Assembly: GCA_029721435.1 (NCBI GenBank) | Contig: CM056574.1 | Location: 70,165,501 to 70,229,500 of the forward strand | Direction of reading: 5' to 3' | DNA length: 64,000 bases | Source: Gymnothorax reevesii | Taxonomy: Eukaryota; Chordata; Actinopteri; Anguilliformes; Muraenidae | In this document: piece after piece, positions 1 to 10,048 of the stretch | Position numbering within the stretch: the stretch's first letter is position 1 | How the letters are laid out: each line of letters opens with the position of its first letter | The notes under the pieces: generated by a model | Seen by the model: only the letters and a program-made list of their open reading frames with translations | Told to the model about the DNA's origin: nothing | The model's database searches: none | Program-made: the position numbers and the translations under genes

Positions 1-112
1 ATAGTTGCCAAATAATACTCACGAAAAATGCACGTATTCGTGTCTTTGCATTGACTTGGGAATGCAATCTGTCGTGCAAAAAATCTGTTTCGTGTCTGGT
101 GTGAAAGCAGCA
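1..112. repeat. Right end of a Harbinger-type MITE (cut by window edge)
   Basis: The stretch matches the right terminal repeats at 49141-49210 and 39575-39645: a cgtgtctttgcattgac-like block, then an aatctgt block, then a terminus reading gtgaaagcag followed by TTA. TTA/TAA is the usual target duplication of PIF/Harbinger elements. The left end lies outside the window, so type is inferred from the complete copy at 48263-49210. Confidence 0.55.
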
Positions 113-174
113 TTATGGGAATATTTGAAAGTGTATTTCTGGAGGGCGGAGCCACCTCGCTCTTCATATTCTTC

Positions 175-400
175 TCCTGTCGGTAAACACGACCAGAGTG
201 CATTGTGGTATATGGCACTACAATGTAGTGTACATCGCTTGCTCACTCAATTCTGCCGTGTATTATGGGTATTTTATAGTCCACTATATAGTGGATGAAA
301 AGAATTTGAACAGCACTAAAAAATGGCGAACACACTATATAGTGCACTACATCCATGATAGGGGGCAATTTCGAACACAGCTCTTATCTGCAAAGAAATT
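175..400. repeat. Repeat with ACTATATAGT palindromes
   Basis: Two copies of the perfect palindrome ACTATATAGT lie about 45 bases apart (about 282 and 331), in a stretch ending in a ttcgaacacagc-like terminus common to short non-autonomous fish DNA transposons. I cannot fix both ends or a target duplication. The next 300 bases (400-705) hold nothing recognisable. Confidence 0.35.
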
Positions 401-704
401 CATTGATACTTTTTGCTCTGGACCCCCAAAGTCCTCAGAGTGAAGACACATACCAAATTTCAGCCTTCAAGCTCAATAGAATCAAAGCATACAGGACTCC
501 AAAAATGCTAATAAATAAAACTCACAATTCATGAGTACAGAAAAGGGGTGTGGCACCCTTACTTTGAAGGGTCATAACCCCTGAACGAGTTGAGATATCA
601 AGCTAAAATTTGGGATTTGACATTAAATCCAATGTTTTAACACTTTTACAAGGAAATCTGTGAGTTGTCACTAGAGAGGGTGTGTAAATTGACATGGAAA
701 GGAT

Positions 705-1015
705 TTTGTTTGGATCCTTAAAGACCCCCAAAATTTGCCAAGATCATTGAGGATCTCCAAGGACTTACCCAGGATCCCTTAGGATCCCTAAGGATCTTGC
801 CAAGGTCCTTTAGGATCACTGAAGATTTTACTAGGGATCCTCAAAGATCCTGTTGAGGATCCTTCAAGGATTCTGTCAGACTCCCTTATAGCGTCCTGCT
901 CAGATCCTTACAGTATCCTTGAAAAGGATTCCCACCCGGGAGACCGCAAGGATCTTTATTTTCAAGGATCCTCCAAGAATTTTTGCAGGATCCGGCCAGA
1001 ATCCTGGTTTATTGT
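705..1015. repeat. Degenerate AGGATCC-rich array
   Basis: AGGATCC/AAGGATC-type heptamers and their GATC cores recur roughly every 10-20 bases across about 300 bases, in both orientations because GGATCC is palindromic. Spacing is irregular, so this is a degenerate simple array rather than a fixed-period satellite. No reading frame or element end was recognised. Confidence 0.6.
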
Positions 1016-1049
1016 TAAAGACCTTGCAGGGACAGTGCTAGGATTCCCA

Positions 1050-1165
1050 CCAGGGCAGAGGTGACATCTGATACACATTCCATGCATTGATAACCAAACA
1101 AGTGACTTCTTATACACACTGCATGCATTCATAACTACAGAAGTCACCTCTTATACACATAAATT
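1050..1165. repeat. About 40-bp minisatellite, locus 1
   Basis: Nearly three units of a motif reading roughly cattnataaccacaca / agtgacctcttatacacac / tgcatg repeat head to tail. The same unit occurs at 4430-4505 and 23885-24080. Confidence 0.6.
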
Positions 1166-1553
1166 AAGAAGATGACAATTTCATCACTATCTACAAAACC
1201 CAAAACCAGTGAGTTGGCACGTTGTGTAAATCGTAAATAAAAACAGAATACAATGACTGGCAAAATCTTTTCAACCTATATTCAATTGAATACACTGCAA
1301 AGACAAGTTACTTAATGTTCGAACAGGTAAACTTTGTAATTTTTTGCAAATATTAGCTCATTTGGAATTTGATGCCTGCAACGTTTCAAAAAAGCTGGCA
1401 CAAGTGGCAAAAAAGACTGAGAGTGTTGAGGAATGCTCATCAAACCCTTATTTGGAACATCCCACAGGTGAACGGGCTAATTGGGAACAAGTGGGTGCCA
1501 TGATAGGGTATAAAAGCAGCTTCCCTGAAATGCTCAGTCATTCACAAACAAGG

Positions 1554-2358
1554 ATGGGGCGAGGGTCACCACTTAGTGAATAAATGTGAGAGCTGATTGT
1601 CGAACAGTTTAAAAACAACATTTCTCAACGAGCTATTGCAAGAAATTTAGGGATTTCATCATCTACGGTCCGTAATATCGTCAAAAGGTTCAGAGAATCT
1701 GGAGAAATTACTGTACGTAAGCGACAAGGCCGGAAACCAACATTGAATGCCCGTGACCTTCGATCCCTCAGGCGGTACTGCATCAAAAACCGACATCAGT
1801 GTGTAAAGGACATCACCACATGGGCTCAGGAGCACTTCAGTAAACCACTGTCAGTAACTACAGTTCGTCGCTACATCTGCAAGTGCAGGTTAAAACTCTA
1901 CAATGCAAAGCGAAAGCCATTTATCAACAGCACCCAGAAACGCCGCCGGCTTCGCTGGGCCCAAGCTCATCTAAGATGGACTGATGCAAAGTGGAAAAGT
2001 GTTCTGTGGTCTGACAAGTCCACATTTCAAATTGTTTTTGGAAACTGTGGACGTTGTGTTCTCCGGACCAAAGAGGAAAAGAATCATCCAGACTGTTATA
2101 GGCGCAAAGTTCAAAAGCCAGCATCTTTGATGGTATGGGGGTGTATTAGTGCCCAAGGCATGGGCAACTTACACATATGTGAAGGCACCATTAATGCTGA
2201 AAGGTACATACAGGTTTTGGAGCAACAAATGCTGCCATCCAAGCAACGTCTTTTTCATGGACGTCCCTGCTTATTTCAGCAAGACAATGCCGAGCCACAT
2301 TCTGCACGTGTTACAACTGCATGGCTCCGTAGTAAAAGAGTGCGAGTACTAGACTGGT
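1554..2358 (+). pseudogene. Tc1-like transposase, 3'-truncated pseudogene
   Basis: The frame encodes the N-terminal helix-turn-helix region ([14 protein letters not shown]) and the first two catalytic aspartates of the DDE domain ([17 protein letters not shown]). It begins at ATG 1554 (MGRGSPLSE) and has two early stops, TAA at 1581-1583 and TGA at 1587-1589, where copy 2 reads CAA and CGT. The C-terminal part carrying the third acidic residue is deleted: after VRVLDW the sequence jumps to what is 3' untranslated sequence in copy 2. It cannot make active transposase. Compared with copy 2 (336 codons including stop), about 70 codons are missing. Confidence 0.9.
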
Positions 2359-3117
2359 AAAGTGGTAAGTGGTAAAAAGGCCCCTGAGCCAACTTTTTTG
2401 CAATGTGTTGCTGCCTTTAAATTCTAAGCTAATGATTATTTGCAAACAAGTAGATCAAAGGGATCTAATAGCTGCGACCTGGCCTAGCATCCGTCATGTG
2501 GCCTAGTGTCCAAGACTGGTGGTTTCTTGTACAAGTGTGACCACGAAATTGGCAAATGACTTTGAAAATCAATAGGGAACCCTTCCTCTGTACTCGAGTA
2601 ACGGTGCGAAAACTGTGAAATCGGGGCAAAATCGACACTTTTTTGACCGGTGTGACCTTGGGATTCGACAGATGACCTTGAAAATCAATAGGGATCCCAT
2701 CCTCTATACCAAGAAGCTTGTTCTAAGATTTCATAGCCATTCATTGAATTAAACTTGAATTATGGTGCAAAAACAGTCAAATCGCGCAAAATTGACACTT
2801 TTTTTTACCTGTGTGACCTTGGGATTTGACTAATGACCTTTAAAAATCATAGGGAACACCTCCTCTATGCCTAAAAGCTATTTCCAAAATTTCATAGCGA
2901 GCCATGAATTCTAACTGGAGTTACAGCGCGAAAACCCGCAAACAAGGTTGTGACCTCTGTGAACTTGACCTTTACCTTTGACCTAGACCTTGTGCATGGA
3001 CATCACTTTGGTGAAGGTCAATAACTCCTGAAAATTTCATAATGATACTATGACAGGAACATGGTGAAAAAGGTGTCACAGACGGACGGACAGACAGAAG
3101 CGTTCATGCTTGGTCGC

Positions 3118-3319
3118 AGCTATAAATAGCAATTTCTTTGCATGGCAACGCTATGCCCAATTCACTACCATTGTAAGCCTGTTGGGAGCTTCGGCTAAAA
3201 AGCTACGCATTTCAATATGTTGCGTACGTACGGAGGTGGGGTATTCGACAAAAGTTAGTACTCGTTATCATGTTTCAATACACCCCAACTCAATTTCACG
3301 CCGGAACTCTCCTTTAATC
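3118..3319 (+). mobile_element. Truncated TTAA-type (Kolobok-like) MITE
   Basis: The sequence matches one terminal portion of the complete element at 27491-28032: ctaccattgtaagcctgttgg, agctaaaaagc, acctccgtacg (as its complement), catgtttcaatacaccc, and the terminus ggaactctcctttaa. Only one end is present; the other is lost at the join near 3118. Confidence 0.65.
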
Positions 3320-3560
3320 CATGATACCCTCGTCCAGTTCTGTTCAATCCAGACCGGACTCCCATTGAAAATGTCTGGCACATTATGAAGTGCAAAATAC
3401 GACAATGGAGACCCCGGACTGTTGACTAACTAAGGTCGTACATCAAGCAAGAATGGGAAAGAATTCCACCTACAAAGCTTCTAAAATTAGCGTCCTCGGT
3501 TCCCAAATGCTTACTGAGTGTTGTTAAAAGGAAATTTGATGCAACACAGTGGTATACACG
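3320..3560 (+). pseudogene. Tc1-like transposase C-terminal fragment
   Basis: The translation contains the region around the third catalytic residue (TPIENVWHIMKCK) and the conserved tail (YIKQEWERIPPTKL, SSVPKCLLSVVKRK). A TAA at about 3427 interrupts it. It is a 3' fragment of a family close to that at 1194-4166 and has no N-terminal or DD-containing part, so it is dead. Its 3' untranslated part continues to about 3627, where the second copy of the tailed repeat begins. Confidence 0.8.
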
Positions 3561-4169
3561 CCCCAGGAGCCAGCTTTTTTGGAAAGTGTTGCAGGCATCA
3601 AATTCAAAATGAGTGAATATTTCCAAAACAAGTAGATCAGAGGGATCTAATAGCTGCAACCTGGCCTAGCATCCGTCACGTGGCCTAGTGTCCATGACTG
3701 GTGGTTTCTTGTACAAGTGTGACCTCGAAATTGGCAAATGACCTTGAAAATGAATAGGGAACCCTTCCTCTGTACCAAGAAGCTTGTTGTAAGATTTAAA
3801 AGCCATCCATCAAGTTAAACAAGGTAGTGACCTCTGTGAACTTGACCTTTGACCTCGACCTTGTGCATGGACATCACTTTGGTGAAGGTAAATAACTCCT
3901 CAAAATTTCATGATGATACGACGACAGGAACATGGTGAAAAAGGTGTCACAGACGGACAGACGGACGGACAGACAGACAGACGGACGCGTTTATAGAGCT
4001 GCTTGGTCGTAGCTAAAAAAAATAAAGTTTCTCAGTTTGAACATTAAACATCTTGTCTTTGCAGTGTAGTCAACTGAATATAAGTTGAAAAGGATTTGCA
4101 AATCATTGTATTCTGTTTTTATCTACGATTTACATGACGTGCCAACTTCACTGGTTTTGGATTTTGTAC

Positions 4170-4400
4170 ATACCGCTCTGATCAAGGACCATAACTCAGT
4201 AAAAGAATAGGCCTCGACATCCATTTTCAAACTCAATGTAGATCAGTAGCTGAGTAAGCATACACAATTTTATGAATCTAGGTATAATAGTTTCAGAGAA
4301 ATCTTGTCCCCATATTGGCCCGGAAGGACGGACACATGCATGGACGGACAGACCCAAATCCATTATTCCCAGTAGCACTTCGTGGCGGGGGATAATAACC
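4170..4400. repeat. GGACGGACAGAC-tailed repeat fragment
   Basis: The phrases gaccataactcag and atcttgtccccatattgg followed by a tail of ggaaggacggacac and ggacggacagac resemble the tailed non-coding repeats elsewhere in this window (3060-3100, 3950-3990, 11690-11710). Boundaries are uncertain. Confidence 0.4.
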
Positions 4401-4429
4401 ACACAATTCACCACTTTTACTGACTACAA

Positions 4430-4508
4430 CAGCTCAAGAGACCTCACACTCCACGCATTAATAACCACACAAGTGACCTCGTATACACACACTCCTTGTA
4501 TTAACCCC
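4430..4508. repeat. About 40-bp minisatellite, locus 2
   Basis: About two units of the cattaataaccacacaagtg / acctc / tatacacac motif shared with 1050-1165 and 23885-24080. Confidence 0.55.
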
Positions 4509-4669
4509 TTTGCACCCATGCCGAATCAAGGCCATCCTTGCCAATTGTGCATGATCCCTGCTTAAGGCTTGATAACTCAGAATGTGAGCATCACAGAGAC
4601 TGGAAAAAATATTTTGATGAAGCAAGACACTTGTATCATTTGGAAATAAAATTTACTTCCATAGATTTT

Positions 4670-5310
4670 TTCCCGAGGCCAAAATATGGCCATCGGGTAT
4701 TGCAAAGACCTTGCGTCCATCCGTCTGTTGTCTGTCTGAGTAGACAACAACTCCTCTCCTATTAATGTCAGAGTCATGAAATTCGCAAGGACTGTTCTTG
4801 AGACATATAGCTTGGACTAGCTCAAAGATGGGTAACCTTGACCTATTTAAAGGGGTCAAAAGGTCACATTCTTTGTAGACACTTTCTCCACAATAACTCC
4901 TCTCCTATTAATGTCAGGGTCATGAAATTCACAGAGACTGTTCTTGGGACATATAGCTTGGACAACTTTGAAGATGGGTAACCTTGACCTACTCTAAGGG
5001 GTCAAAAGGTCACATTCTTTGTAAACGCCGTTTCCTTGATTACACCCACTGTTTTTGTTGTAGCCGCGTAAAATTTACAGCGTATATGTTCTGGATAATC
5101 AGGTTGCAGAACATTACAGGTGGATGACCTTCACCTGGTTAATGGGGTCAGTAGGTCACATTGCTTCTGAACAGTCTTACTTTCATTATGCCTTTGCACT
5201 ACCATGACATTTTTTGGTGTAGCTATATCAAATTCATAAGGTGTACTCACTGGATAATCAAGTTGGAGGACATGGAAGCTACATGGCCTTCGCCTACTTT
5301 AAATACGTTT
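4670..5310. repeat. Degenerate tandem array, period about 146 bases
   Basis: aactcctctcctattaatgt starts a unit at 4749 and again at 4895; each unit contains gacatatagcttgga, then gatgggtaaccttgacct, then aggggtcaaaaggtcacatt. Two more diverged units follow (about 5027-5170 and 5175-5310) with ctggataatca in the equivalent place. No reading frame runs through it. The right flank is unique-looking. Confidence 0.65.
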
Positions 5311-6600
5311 TTATAACAATTTTGATGCATTATCAACCAAACTGTTCAGTCACCTTCAATATAACATTGAATTTTTGATGCTGCGCATCATGTCAGACTT
5401 CATATTCTGAATGCCAAATGATGTAAAGACCCAGCTGTCCTGTTCCACACTTTCCATATAACCTGCCAGGTCCTAGATGTAATTGGACAGTTACCTCGGT
5501 CTTCCTTTTGACTCTTGACACTTCTCTGAAGCCCATAAGTATAAAAAAACATTGTGTTACATAGGGATACATTAAAAAACCCTTCATATGTTGTAATTCC
5601 TTGTCTTTCGCCCAGACGGCCGAGGGTGCTTCTGGGACAAAAAAAAAGTGGCACAAATTTGAGAAAACTTCATGAAAATTCAACGCTGGAATCATTTTGC
5701 ACTGACTTACTGAAAACAAACAAAAGTTTGACAGTAAAACAATACATTTCCTGGATCATAAACACATTGACCAGAAGTCAGTGAAATTTGACAGGGCAAA
5801 TTATAATCTGTGAAGGAAAATACAGGCTGCCCCCCACTTCTCCAAACCACAAAAAAAAAAAATTGAGATTTTTACATTGATGTGAATCATAAATAATGTA
5901 ATCTTATACTTCCAACCAACTGTCTTCTCACACGGTACCAACTTTTGCATCAAACATAAGTGAATATTATTATTTTTTAATATTTTTGACGGATAATATA
6001 AGGGGGCCTTGCAGGACCATTCGCTCTCAAAACCAAACAGAAAACAGTTATACAGCTATAAAAAAGCTGATACAATTCTCCAATGCAATGTAATCTAGTC
6101 CTCAGAATGACAAGGAATGCAACCTGATGCTCATAGTCTCCGTGTTAGCAATACATACAGATGACATAATTCTCCTGTACATTATGCAATGCTGAGAAAA
6201 ATATAATTCCAATTCCACTATAGTGGCAAGAAATTTAACAAATCTCACTATTTCCAATCAATCCACAAGCAAATTAAAGCTAATTTTGGACATAACTTGT
6301 GTTTACGTCATTTGTCTTAGAATATCAGTGCATCTGGTGGTTGTGTAACCAGGGGAAAGAGACTATTTAGGCAAAACCCTTGAGTTGGCTTTTACAATCT
6401 GACCAAACATACAGATATGAAAAAAACATTGATAATTGGTAATATTTTTAATCTCACAACAGGACTCGAAATTGCAACCAAAATTAACACTGTGCATCCG
6501 TTGAATTAAAATAGCTGCACCTGTGTGACCGCTTTACCCCCCAATTAAATGCCTTTTTTCCTGAAACTGCTGCTGCAGCTTCAATAAAGATGGGCGTAAG
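5311..6600. other. Unannotated stretch
   Basis: AT-rich sequence with no element termini, tandem structure or protein domain recognised on either strand. A 108-codon minus-strand frame at 5393-5719 resembles no family I know and looks like chance. Confidence 0.5.
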
Positions 6601-6685
6601 TGCCCAAGCAGGGCATGCATCTACTGGACATGCCTCAGCAGGGCGTACCAGTAAGAATGGAGTGCACCCATAGATATATATAGAA

Positions 6686-8661
6686 CACTAGATTGCTGAT
6701 AGGGTACGCTCAAGTGAAGCATCTGTTCTAAGAGCCTATATACCCAGAAGTAAAATTCGCTCATAGACTCCCATTCATTTTCGCCGACTTTAAAATTACA
6801 TTTTCAAAAACTCTTGCGTGCAAGTCAGTGTTATTTTGGTATCGCTGTGAAGAACAACATTTTGCCTCCCTAAATATGTGCTTTTCGGAGGATGGAAAGC
6901 GGCACACATTCTGCAGCGAAGATCGAAATGAGACTCTGTGTCAACGTTAAAGTGCAAGTAGAAAAGTTAAAGTTAAGGCAGTGTCTATTTTGCCGTCCGA
7001 CGGTTCCCGTTTTTTTCTGCTATTTTGCCCTCACTTCCGCTTGACATGCGCAGTTGTCACAGATGCGGACTTAGCGGTTTACAAATGATTGATATAATCT
7101 TGATATAATCCCCCTTTAGAAATTGTTGTGGCTAATGAAGCCGGAAAAAGGCGAAGATTAAATAGGTAATTCTTTCCAGTAGAAGTGATCGATTTGCTAG
7201 CTCCACATAAGCAACTTGTCCGAGCTAAAAGAACTTAGAGTATGCAAAACCTGTATTATGTTCATAACATAACAAAGCTCTCTCTAACTGTCGCGTACTG
7301 TCCATAAAGGTGCTTTCACATCAGACACAAAACAAACTTTTCGCAGGACAGATTAGGCTACATTTAAAGTCAATGCAAAGACGCGAATACACAAGCCGCT
7401 TTCACACCGGACGCGAAACGAATTTTTCGCGCGACAGATTACATTCAAACTAAGACCGCTTATCAGCTACTGCATGTTACTTCGCATGCTCTGCAAATTA
7501 AAAATGCTTCTGGTTAACTTATAACCGATCCAACGGCCGAATAACATGGCAACAGTTGTAGTGCCGTCCGCAGCTGTAGTATAAGTATAGCCTAGTGAAG
7601 TAGTATGCATCAGAGCAGAAGGCATAATAGCCCTTCAGCGTGAATTGCCGACGCCGTGTATGCCAAAGTCCACATCTGTGACAACTGCGCATGTCAAGCA
7701 GAAGTGACGGCAAAATAGCAGGAAAAAACGGGAATCGTCGGATAGCAAAATAGACACTGCCTAAAGTTAACGTGACTGAGGCTTTTAATGACCGTCTGAT
7801 AAGATAATTGCTTGGCAGAATTTGCAGTTATAAGAAACGTCCGTATACGTTATTATATAACCTTCTGGTTTCCTCACTCCATTGTACCCTGATTGAGCAC
7901 ATTTTCCATCAACCAAATTGTTTATGTGGAGTCTTATGGCTAATGCCAGCTTTATTAAAAAGGAGCGCTAGTTAATTCTGACTACTACTTTACTAAGCTT
8001 CATCTTTGCCCATGTCCCGTTAAAATACTGCTCTCAAAAATGATCTCTGTTCAGCAGGGATCGAGGGGATAGAGAAAGTTTATTTCCTCCTGATTTCTAA
8101 CAGCCAAGCCTTTCACCCTTCCTTGTCTTTTGGAACTCTGTAGCCCACAAACAGACAAAGTGACTTGTCCACTGTTTTAACTATTATGCAGGTAAGAAAT
8201 ATTGTCGTTGAATGTCAATTACAAGACACTAGCTTGTTAGCCACCTTGTTAATTTTATTAACTGCAAAGTCAGTGCAGTCCCCCCGACGTTAAGGGTACC
8301 AATTTAGCTTGCTGGTGACCGTTATCAATTGCTAACGTTTGGTTTTAGTCAGCGGTCTATTCAAGTCAATGGGATGGCTAATTAGCTAGCTAGCAGCAAA
8401 TGCGATTTTTGCTATTAAAGTGACAAATTTGTGTTTCTACGTTAACTTACGCATGAAATGTTTTATTAGAGCCCTTCAAATGAATATTGCTGCAAAAGAC
8501 AGCCACACATCTCTGCGTTTTAATGCTTATATCGACTTATTTGAAATTGGCCTCATAGGAAACCGTTCATTTATATGAAAAAGTTGGGTGTATCAATATG
8601 GCGGCCGGATGCTTCACTTTGGATAATGTAAATCTGACATCATAAGCAATCTAGTGTTCTA
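6686..8661. mobile_element. About 2-kb TIR element carrying a nested MITE
   Basis: The left end (agaacactagattgct at about 6686) is repeated inverted at the right (agcaatctagtgttct, ending about 8661). Further in, caagtgaagcatctg (about 6713) pairs with ggatgcttcacttt (about 8606), so the terminal repeats span at least 45 bases with gaps. Target duplication is unclear because both flanks are TA-rich. No transposase coding was recognised, so superfamily is unassigned. The element at 6977-7761 sits inside it. Confidence 0.55.
6977..7761. mobile_element. Harbinger-type MITE, 785 bp with 96-bp TIRs
   Basis: Long terminal inverted repeats of about 96 bases occupy 6977-7072 and 7666-7761; the outer ends read GGCAGTGTCTATTTTGCC and its complement. 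Each end is flanked by TAA (6974-6976, 7762-7764), fitting the 3-bp TWA target duplication of PIF/Harbinger. The interior (7106-7450) matches the inverse complement of 39540-39843 and contains the gacgcgaaacgaatttttcg motif found at 39425 and 48280. No coding sequence, so it is non-autonomous. Confidence 0.75.
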
Positions 8662-8683
8662 AATCTATCTATCTATATATAGG

Positions 8684-8712
8684 TGCATATATATATATAT
8701 ATATATATATGC
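8684..8712. repeat. (TA)n microsatellite inside a short palindrome
   Basis: A TA run is bracketed by ggtgcat and atgcacc, making a perfect hairpin-capable palindrome just outside the 2-kb TIR element. A gtgcacccatagatatata stretch on the left side of that element (about 6660) resembles it. Confidence 0.7.
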
Positions 8713-8966
8713 ACCCAGAGCATTCCCTTGAGCTGACAGTGACCATTCTGACCAATCAGCAGGGGACCTTGACGTCCTAAACCAAAGTACTGATTCTAGA
8801 ATGGTTAATTTTAGCCGCCAATCACTCCATTTCGCAGTACTGAGGGTGTGTTCCAGGCAACTTGTAACTCGTGATTTACCGGTTAAAAGTGGGCGGAGCT
8901 ACCGCCAAACCTGTGGATTCACGCCGGTGAGCTCGATTGTGCTCAATGTACTCCTACTTCCTTGTT

Positions 8967-9026
8967 TGACGTCACGCAGCTCAACTAAAATGGCGGCACC
9001 GGCTTTTTTTCCAAGTGTCAAACGGT
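8967..9026 (+). promoter_or_regulatory. CRE palindrome, ATG and splice-donor-like cluster
   Basis: A perfect TGACGTCA cAMP-response palindrome lies at 8967-8974, 16 bases before ATG 8990 in good context (aaaatggcgg). Twelve codons on, the frame meets a donor-like cg|gtaagaa at 9025-9026 and would otherwise stop at once. A CCAAT sequence lies upstream at about 8752. This could be a promoter and first exon, possibly of the hAT relic just downstream, but no second exon can be proven from sequence alone. Confidence 0.35.
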
Positions 9027-9179
9027 AAGAAACGTTATGAAGTTGTAAATCGTTACTTTTGCCTAGAACGCTTTAAGTCGTGACTCGTAACATTGAAGTT
9101 GTGATTCACAGGTTCAAACTTCCGCTGGAACGCAGCTTGACAGTTACTATTGTAACTATACATAAGATTTAGACAGAAA

Positions 9180-9530
9180 ATGAAACGAAGAATAGAAGAC
9201 TTTTTTTTTTGTAGCAGCAACATTGAAAAAAAAGATAAAATAAAAAAGTCTAACGAAAGTTACTGAAACAGAGAATCATGACAATGACTGCAACAGTGAT
9301 TCGGAAGAACCCACGGCGAAATGAGCTTATTATTTTCACAAAAAGTGGCTTAGAAATTTTGAATGGCCGAGGTTTAAAGAAGGTGAAGTGCACTGTGTTT
9401 GTTGTAAAAATTATGGCCAAGATCTCGCAGGTAACACCGCGTTAGCTACTGAGTAAAAGCACTTTTAAAGTGAAAGTCCCTCCGTGGAGAAAACATGGAG
9501 AAAGCATGAAACGCAGAAAATGCTGTGACA
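9180..9530 (+). pseudogene. hAT-type transposase relic (N-terminal zinc-finger region)
   Basis: From ATG 9180 (MKRRIEDFF) the reading breaks at an 11-T run, but in other frames the sequence encodes HKKWLRNFEWPRFKEG then VHCVCCKNYGQD near 9335-9425, like the W..F.W..... CxxC start of the TTF/BED-like finger that precedes hAT transposases. About 50 bases later SVEKTWRKHETQKM (near 9477-9520) resembles the KHE..KH segment that completes the finger. Frameshifts and stops separate the pieces and no catalytic domain follows. An old copy or a spliced first exon are both possible; the family call is by motif only. Confidence 0.5.
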
Positions 9531-10048
9531 TATGTGCATCAATGAGTAGGGCCCAGGGTTCTGTCAATTTTTGCTACCAAAATATGCTGCCTCGCAGACC
9601 TAAAATCTTTGTCTTGGTTTTTTCGCTCATATCTTATGTGGCCCATCTGCAAAAATCATGAAAACAATTTTTTCAGCACGTCTTTCGACCTGTAAGCCTA
9701 CACGCTGGGTGTTCCTGAAAATGCAGAAATTAGATGACTGTGGGCGGCATATATCTTAAAATAAAAGTATCCAACTCATCATAACATATGCTTATGTTAT
9801 AATAAGCTAACAAATGAAGCTACCTCTGTAGACGGATTCATATTGCAATATTAAGGCGAAAACAAAACAACTTTACAACTTAACGTTAGATCTGCATTTA
9901 ACCCTAACGCAGATAAACCCAATGTAGTGGAAACTTTTGTTGATCAATGAACTCATGACTGCCATATTACTTAATAACCTTAATTTGCTGGAGACAGTTA
10001 AATTTTAATGTGGAGTGTTCTATTGTAGTATTTTAAATATAAAGAAAA
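9531..10048. other. Unannotated AT-rich stretch
   Basis: No domain, element end or tandem structure recognised between the hAT relic and the Tc1 element. Confidence 0.5.

Larger units (their letters stand above)
2446..4012. repeat. Composite insert with two direct copies of a GGACGGAC-tailed repeat
   Basis: Starting at 2447 and again at 3628, the same sequence appears (caagtagatca, then tctaatagctgc, then cctggcctagcatccgtca) and runs to a tail of gacggacggacagac near 3080-3100 and 3955-3990. Between the copies lie a truncated TTAA-type MITE (3118-3319) and a Tc1 transposase 3' fragment (3320-3627). Shared internal phrases include tggacatcactttggtgaaggt and gaacatggtgaaaaaggtg. A TGACCTTTGACCT motif lies at 3843-3855. 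No coding capacity is seen. Confidence 0.6.
1194..4166 (+). mobile_element. Tc1-like transposon (CAAAACCC family), copy 1, with nested insertion
   Basis: The left terminus (CAAAACCCAAAACCAGTGA at 1194) is matched by its inverted partner ending at 4166, and a TA dinucleotide flanks each side (1192-1193, 4167-4168), as expected for Tc1/mariner. The terminal repeats stay alignable for over 100 bases. The family's coding block lies on the + strand. Between 2446 and 4012 the 3' part is interrupted by a composite repeat block; the original sequence resumes at the aataaagtttctcag motif near 4018. Copy 2 is at 46031-49968. Confidence 0.85.

Noticed and set aside
5393..5719. 108-codon minus-strand frame
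   Set aside because: No domain, no promoter or splice pattern, and a homopolymer inside it; chance open frame.
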